Source: Dehalococcoidia bacterium (GTDB taxonomy: Bacteria; Chloroflexota; Dehalococcoidia; Dehalococcoidales; W693). Taken from it: a DNA stretch of 8,448 nt. Both the position numbers and the translations under genes were made by a program. Below, in pieces: positions 5,086 through 8,448 of the stretch (position 1 is the stretch's first letter; every line of letters begins with the position of its first letter). The stretch covers positions 1-8,448 of the forward strand of contig DUFE01000029.1 in the NCBI GenBank assembly GCA_011170385.1, in the 5' to 3' direction. Below the pieces are notes generated by a model. That model was not told the DNA's origin and did not search any database. It saw only the letters and a program-made list of their open reading frames with translations.

Positions 5086-8000
5086 ATGAAAACTAAATTA
5101 GCTAAAATACTTGGTGTGGTGCTGAGCCTGGCACTGCTCTCCAGTTTGGCTATGATAGCTGTTCCGGCTTCTGCAGCGGGTGACCCAGATGTCGTAAACG
5201 AGTGGGAAAACCTGAATATGCCGATGCTGAATAGATGGACGGATGTCAAGCTGATAGAGCAAGCTGAGGACGGCACCATCTTTATCTCCGTAGCCCAGTA
5301 CTTCCCGGGCGACATGGAAAATATTACAGGTACCTATACTTGGGATCGCAACGGCCCCGGAGATTCCGCCTATGAAACGTTTACGGCAACCGGTGATTGG
5401 GATTGGTGGTGGGATGAGGGTGCTGATGGTACCTATGGCATTGCCATCAGGTACTTCGACTATCCCTACGTCTTTGACTACACCGGTACGCTGACTATCG
5501 ACTGGGAGGATTCAGGCAACGCTACCCTTGACATTAGCGGTACGATACATGATATCGTTGGTACCTCTCTTAGTGGCACCAGTGATCATAATGGTACCAT
5601 TACCGATGGTGACATTGACTTCTATAAGGGTTATTTGTATTTTGATGGCGTAGTTCATAGCACTCTGGGTACTTGGTATCAAGGGGGTTCTTTTGGCTCG
5701 GAGTCAATGTACAAGTCAGCCGACGGCTATATGTGGGAAGAGACCTGTCTTAGTGGTGTCGGTGTTATAACCGCCATTGAGCCTTCCGATAACTACTCTG
5801 AAGACGAGACTGTCTATGTGGCGATAGATACTTCTTACGGTGCCGATTGGTTCATGGGTGATTGGGATGATATGTACGGTAAAACCACTATCTTACGCTG
5901 CACCGATGCTGCCGATGAAGATGTCATCCCCGGTTCACTAGGTGAGATATCCGCCGGTGAGAGTGGCACCAGAGATGCCAGTAGTGTCTTCGATCTGGAC
6001 AGTTACTATGACGGCGAGGATGTCTGGCTGCTGGCAGCCACCAATATCGATGTCTTTGCCATCCCTGATGACAATGGTCTAACAACCGTCTGGACGGACA
6101 TGGAGCTCTCCCAGACACTGGGTGGTAACTATGCCGATGACTTTGCTGGTCCTGAAAGTGGTGGCGTCGTGATTTACTGGGCGGAGTTTGCCCCTGATTT
6201 TGCTTCCTCCGGCACCATCTGGGCTCTTTACCGTGATTATTGGAATACCAATGGCTATGGTCTGATTGCCCGCGCATCTGGCAGCACCCTGTGGGGTACT
6301 GTCATAACCCCGGAAATCATCAGTGACGGGAGCCGCCCTGCTAGGTCCAACTGCGATATTGAGTTTGCTGCGGACTATAGCAGCAACGCCAACCCTGATC
6401 TATTCGGCGCTCTGTGTTTCGGAGGTATGACAGATGCGGATGATATCTACAGCATAGAGTGCAACTTCTACGGCGCTTCCGGTGATATTACCCGGTTTGA
6501 CGTTGACCCTGCTGATAGAGCCGATTTCTGCAGCTTGGAGGTATCTGGCAACATGCTGGTTGCCGGTATCTATGATTTTAGTATGGGCACTACCGAGGTG
6601 TGGTACAGCCACAACGATGGTATTACCTGGAATATGGCCAGCAAGAACCCCACCGGTGAAGCCGACGAAACCTGTAAGTTGCTGTGGAGCACTGCGGGTA
6701 GCAGCAATGGAGATCTATTTGCCGCCACCGGTGGTCAACAGAGTGCACTTTCAATCTCTGAAGATGACGGCGTCAACTGGACTCAGATTGCCTTCATCGA
6801 CGATGACATTACGAGAATACGAGACCTTGCCTTTGATCCCACCAGCACTTCTGCTCTCATGGTGACCACCAACAGCAATTGGGATGACAGCCTGTGGATG
6901 ACCAGTGATATATATGTTGAATTCCCGCATTGGCAGAGAATCTTCTGCGAGAATTACAATACCAATATCAACTTCACTAACATCGACTACTCGATGGACG
7001 GCACGGCTGTAATGGTCTTTGACAGATGGGCCGAGGAGATTTTCCGCTCCTCAGACGATGCAATGTCATTTGTCCCCTTCAAGTCGACTACTGCCTGGGG
7101 CGATATAAACGACTGGGCTATCTATGACTCATCTTCAGTCTACGCCGCCTGTGACAATGGTTTCTGGAGCACCGCTGTTGTTGGCTCTGATTTGACCGGC
7201 GTCACCCTGGTTTCTGTTGCACTTCAAACCGGTTTTGACCCTGACGATGCCGATAACAGCGTTCTGGTTGTCGGTGATGATTCCGGTAACGTCTATGTAT
7301 CATACAATGCTGGCGATGACCTCGAGGTTCCGGTTGAAGTCGATGGTGACGGTTGGCCTGTACACGTTGCCTTCGGCTCCGATAACACTCTCTATCTTAC
7401 CGAAGGAGACGATGTCTACTACGCCGAAATCGGCGCTACTAACGTAGAGTGTGATGATGCTAACGTCATCGGTGACACCTCGGAGCCCCTGACTGATTGG
7501 TTTGTCGATATCGAGGTTGCCAGCGATGATGATGGCGACATCGTCTATGTCCTGAACAACGATGCCGATCTGGCCCGTGTCTTTATAGGTGACGTAAACT
7601 ATGAGGGACGAGAGGCTAGATGGGATATCGCCTGGAACTTTGGTGGTACTACCCGTGAGCTGTGGGTAACCCCAGGAGGTTCGAACACAGCCTGGACTAT
7701 TGATACCTCTGGAGATGACACCGTCAATCTGATAGACGATGTTCTGACCGGCCCGGTGACTGGCGTCACCTTCAGCGATATTGGACCTTTCAGCTTTACT
7801 GTTAGCTGGGATGAAATGGTAGGTGCCACTGACTATCAAGTAAGGATTTACATAGAAGGTGACACAGACGATTGGATGACTGTTTTTATTGACGATAACG
7901 TTTTGGATCTTGCGGACTACTGGGATGCTATGTACATTTTACCCCCTGCTACAGACTGGATAGTCGAGGTCAGGGTTAACAACGGCGTGGAATACTACTC

Positions 8001-8448
8001 TGATGGTACGTGGGATTACCCCTATTCCATAGGTCAAGAGATAGAGAAAAGCCGCTGGTCTAGCCCAGCTTCTGTGATGACCGACTACTATATGACTATG
8101 CCGATACCGACGAACCCGGCTCAGGGCGCTGACGAAGTTTCACTGACACCGTCCTTCGGCTGGTCGGCGGTGAGATACGCTGTAACCTATCAATTCCAGC
8201 TAAGCGATGATCCCACCTTCGGTTCGCTTATAGACAGCGTCAGCGTTACCACAACCGCCTACTCGTATGTCGGTGGTGATCTTGACTATGACAATGACTA
8301 CTACTGGAGGGTTCGGGCTGTTGCCCCCAACGGCACCACCAGTGATTGGTCCACCTATACAGAGACATACTTTGCTATAACCATAACGGAAGATATGATG
8401 TGGGATATCTTCTGGGCGATGGGTCCTGTTGATGGTCTGTTCGACTGG
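5086..8448 (+). CDS. Large exported acidic Asp-box beta-propeller / FN3 surface protein (partial, 3' end outside window)
   Basis: An open frame of 1121 codons with no stop before the right edge, read by hand. It starts with a Sec signal peptide: MKTKLAK, a hydrophobic stretch (about 8-26), then VPASA with likely cleavage after Ala30. The mature part is very acidic: about 140 Asp but only about 8 Lys. Asp-box (BNR) motifs lie at 211-217 (SADGYMW), 508-515 (SHNDGITW) and 558-565 (SEDDGVNW); weaker copies are at 655-662 and 739-745. Strands of the type FAPDFASSGTIWAL recur near 232-247, 368-381, 427-443 and 583-595. This points to one or more beta-propellers. Residues about 72-203 seem to be an insert with eight Gly-Thr pairs. 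Fibronectin III-like domains follow at about 886-1000 and 1006-1098, the second ending in YYWRVRAVAPNG. The SD is AAGGAG (5066-5071), 14 bases before the ATG; a stop at 5065 rules out earlier in-frame starts. From memory, Dehalococcoides has a BNR-repeat putative S-layer protein next to rho, so S-layer or surface function is likely but unproven. A C-terminal anchor may lie beyond the window. Confidence 0.85.
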   Translation, partial: MKTKLAKILGVVLSLALLSSLAMIAVPASAAGDPDVVNEWENLNMPMLNRWTDVKLIEQAEDGTIFISVAQYFPGDMENITGTYTWDRNGPGDSAYETFTATGDWDWWWDEGADGTYGIAIRYFDYPYVFDYTGTLTIDWEDSGNATLDISGTIHDIVGTSLSGTSDHNGTITDGDIDFYKGYLYFDGVVHSTLGTWYQGGSFGSESMYKSADGYMWEETCLSGVGVITAIEPSDNYSEDETVYVAIDTSYGADWFMGDWDDMYGKTTILRCTDAADEDVIPGSLGEISAGESGTRDASSVFDLDSYYDGEDVWLLAATNIDVFAIPDDNGLTTVWTDMELSQTLGGNYADDFAGPESGGVVIYWAEFAPDFASSGTIWALYRDYWNTNGYGLIARASGSTLWGTVITPEIISDGSRPARSNCDIEFAADYSSNANPDLFGALCFGGMTDADDIYSIECNFYGASGDITRFDVDPADRADFCSLEVSGNMLVAGIYDFSMGTTEVWYSHNDGITWNMASKNPTGEADETCKLLWSTAGSSNGDLFAATGGQQSALSISEDDGVNWTQIAFIDDDITRIRDLAFDPTSTSALMVTTNSNWDDSLWMTSDIYVEFPHWQRIFCENYNTNINFTNIDYSMDGTAVMVFDRWAEEIFRSSDDAMSFVPFKSTTAWGDINDWAIYDSSSVYAACDNGFWSTAVVGSDLTGVTLVSVALQTGFDPDDADNSVLVVGDDSGNVYVSYNAGDDLEVPVEVDGDGWPVHVAFGSDNTLYLTEGDDVYYAEIGATNVECDDANVIGDTSEPLTDWFVDIEVASDDDGDIVYVLNNDADLARVFIGDVNYEGREARWDIAWNFGGTTRELWVTPGGSNTAWTIDTSGDDTVNLIDDVLTGPVTGVTFSDIGPFSFTVSWDEMVGATDYQVRIYIEGDTDDWMTVFIDDNVLDLADYWDAMYILPPATDWIVEVRVNNGVEYYSDGTWDYPYSIGQEIEKSRWSSPASVMTDYYMTMPIPTNPAQGADEVSLTPSFGWSAVRYAVTYQFQLSDDPTFGSLIDSVSVTTTAYSYVGGDLDYDNDYYWRVRAVAPNGTTSDWSTYTETYFAITITEDMMWDIFWAMGPVDGLFDW

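Noticed and set aside
7300..7839. A 179-codon minus-strand open frame inside the large exported-protein gene
   Set aside because: The plus frame is open for 1121 codons with a signal peptide and repeat motifs. The minus frame is a by-product of abundant GAT/GAC and GGT codons.

Overview
The window looks like ordinary chromosomal DNA from an anaerobic member of the Chloroflexota, most likely class Dehalococcoidia. This rests on gene order (a dnaJ-type gene divergent from pyrG - transaldolase - rho, then a large exported Asp-box repeat protein), which I recall from Dehalococcoides genomes, and on the style of the exported protein. Both are from memory and were not checked by a search. Base composition appears balanced in the genes and AT-rich between them.

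Left end (1-984): the 5' two thirds of a dnaJ-family gene runs leftward out of the window. A 283-base gap separates it from pyrG. The gap holds two divergent promoters, each with perfect TTGACA and TATAAT hexamers 18 bases apart, and a 10-base perfect palindrome between them. The pyrG leader has a run of six C and two overlapping hairpins, the second followed by five T. This looks like an attenuator.

Middle (985-4684): three housekeeping genes on the plus strand. These are CTP synthase (pyrG), a short-form transaldolase of the TalC/MipB-like family (tal) 20 bases downstream, and transcription termination factor Rho (rho) after a 128-base, AT-rich, nearly G-free leader with tandem 9-base repeats. 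pyrG and tal are probably co-transcribed. They link pyrimidine nucleotide supply with pentose-phosphate carbon shuffling.

Right part (4685-8448): a 401-base gap, unusually rich in structure, leads to a large open reading frame that leaves the window still open after 1121 codons. The gap holds a spaced direct repeat with small hairpins, a tandem 10-base repeat, a perfect inverted repeat around a TTGACA, a 16-codon ORF behind a near-perfect ribosome binding site, a second tiny ORF in the same frame directly after its stop, and a long bulged stem-loop just before the ribosome binding site of the large gene. The large gene encodes a secreted, very acidic, lysine-poor protein. It has a signal peptide, Asp-box (BNR) beta-propeller repeats, an apparent Gly-Thr-rich domain inserted in the first blade, and fibronectin type III-like domains near the window end. 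It is a good candidate for a cell-surface or S-layer protein, and the gap upstream may be its regulated leader.

I see no mobile element, CRISPR array, tRNA or rRNA. The most unusual part is the 4685-5085 leader together with the exported protein.
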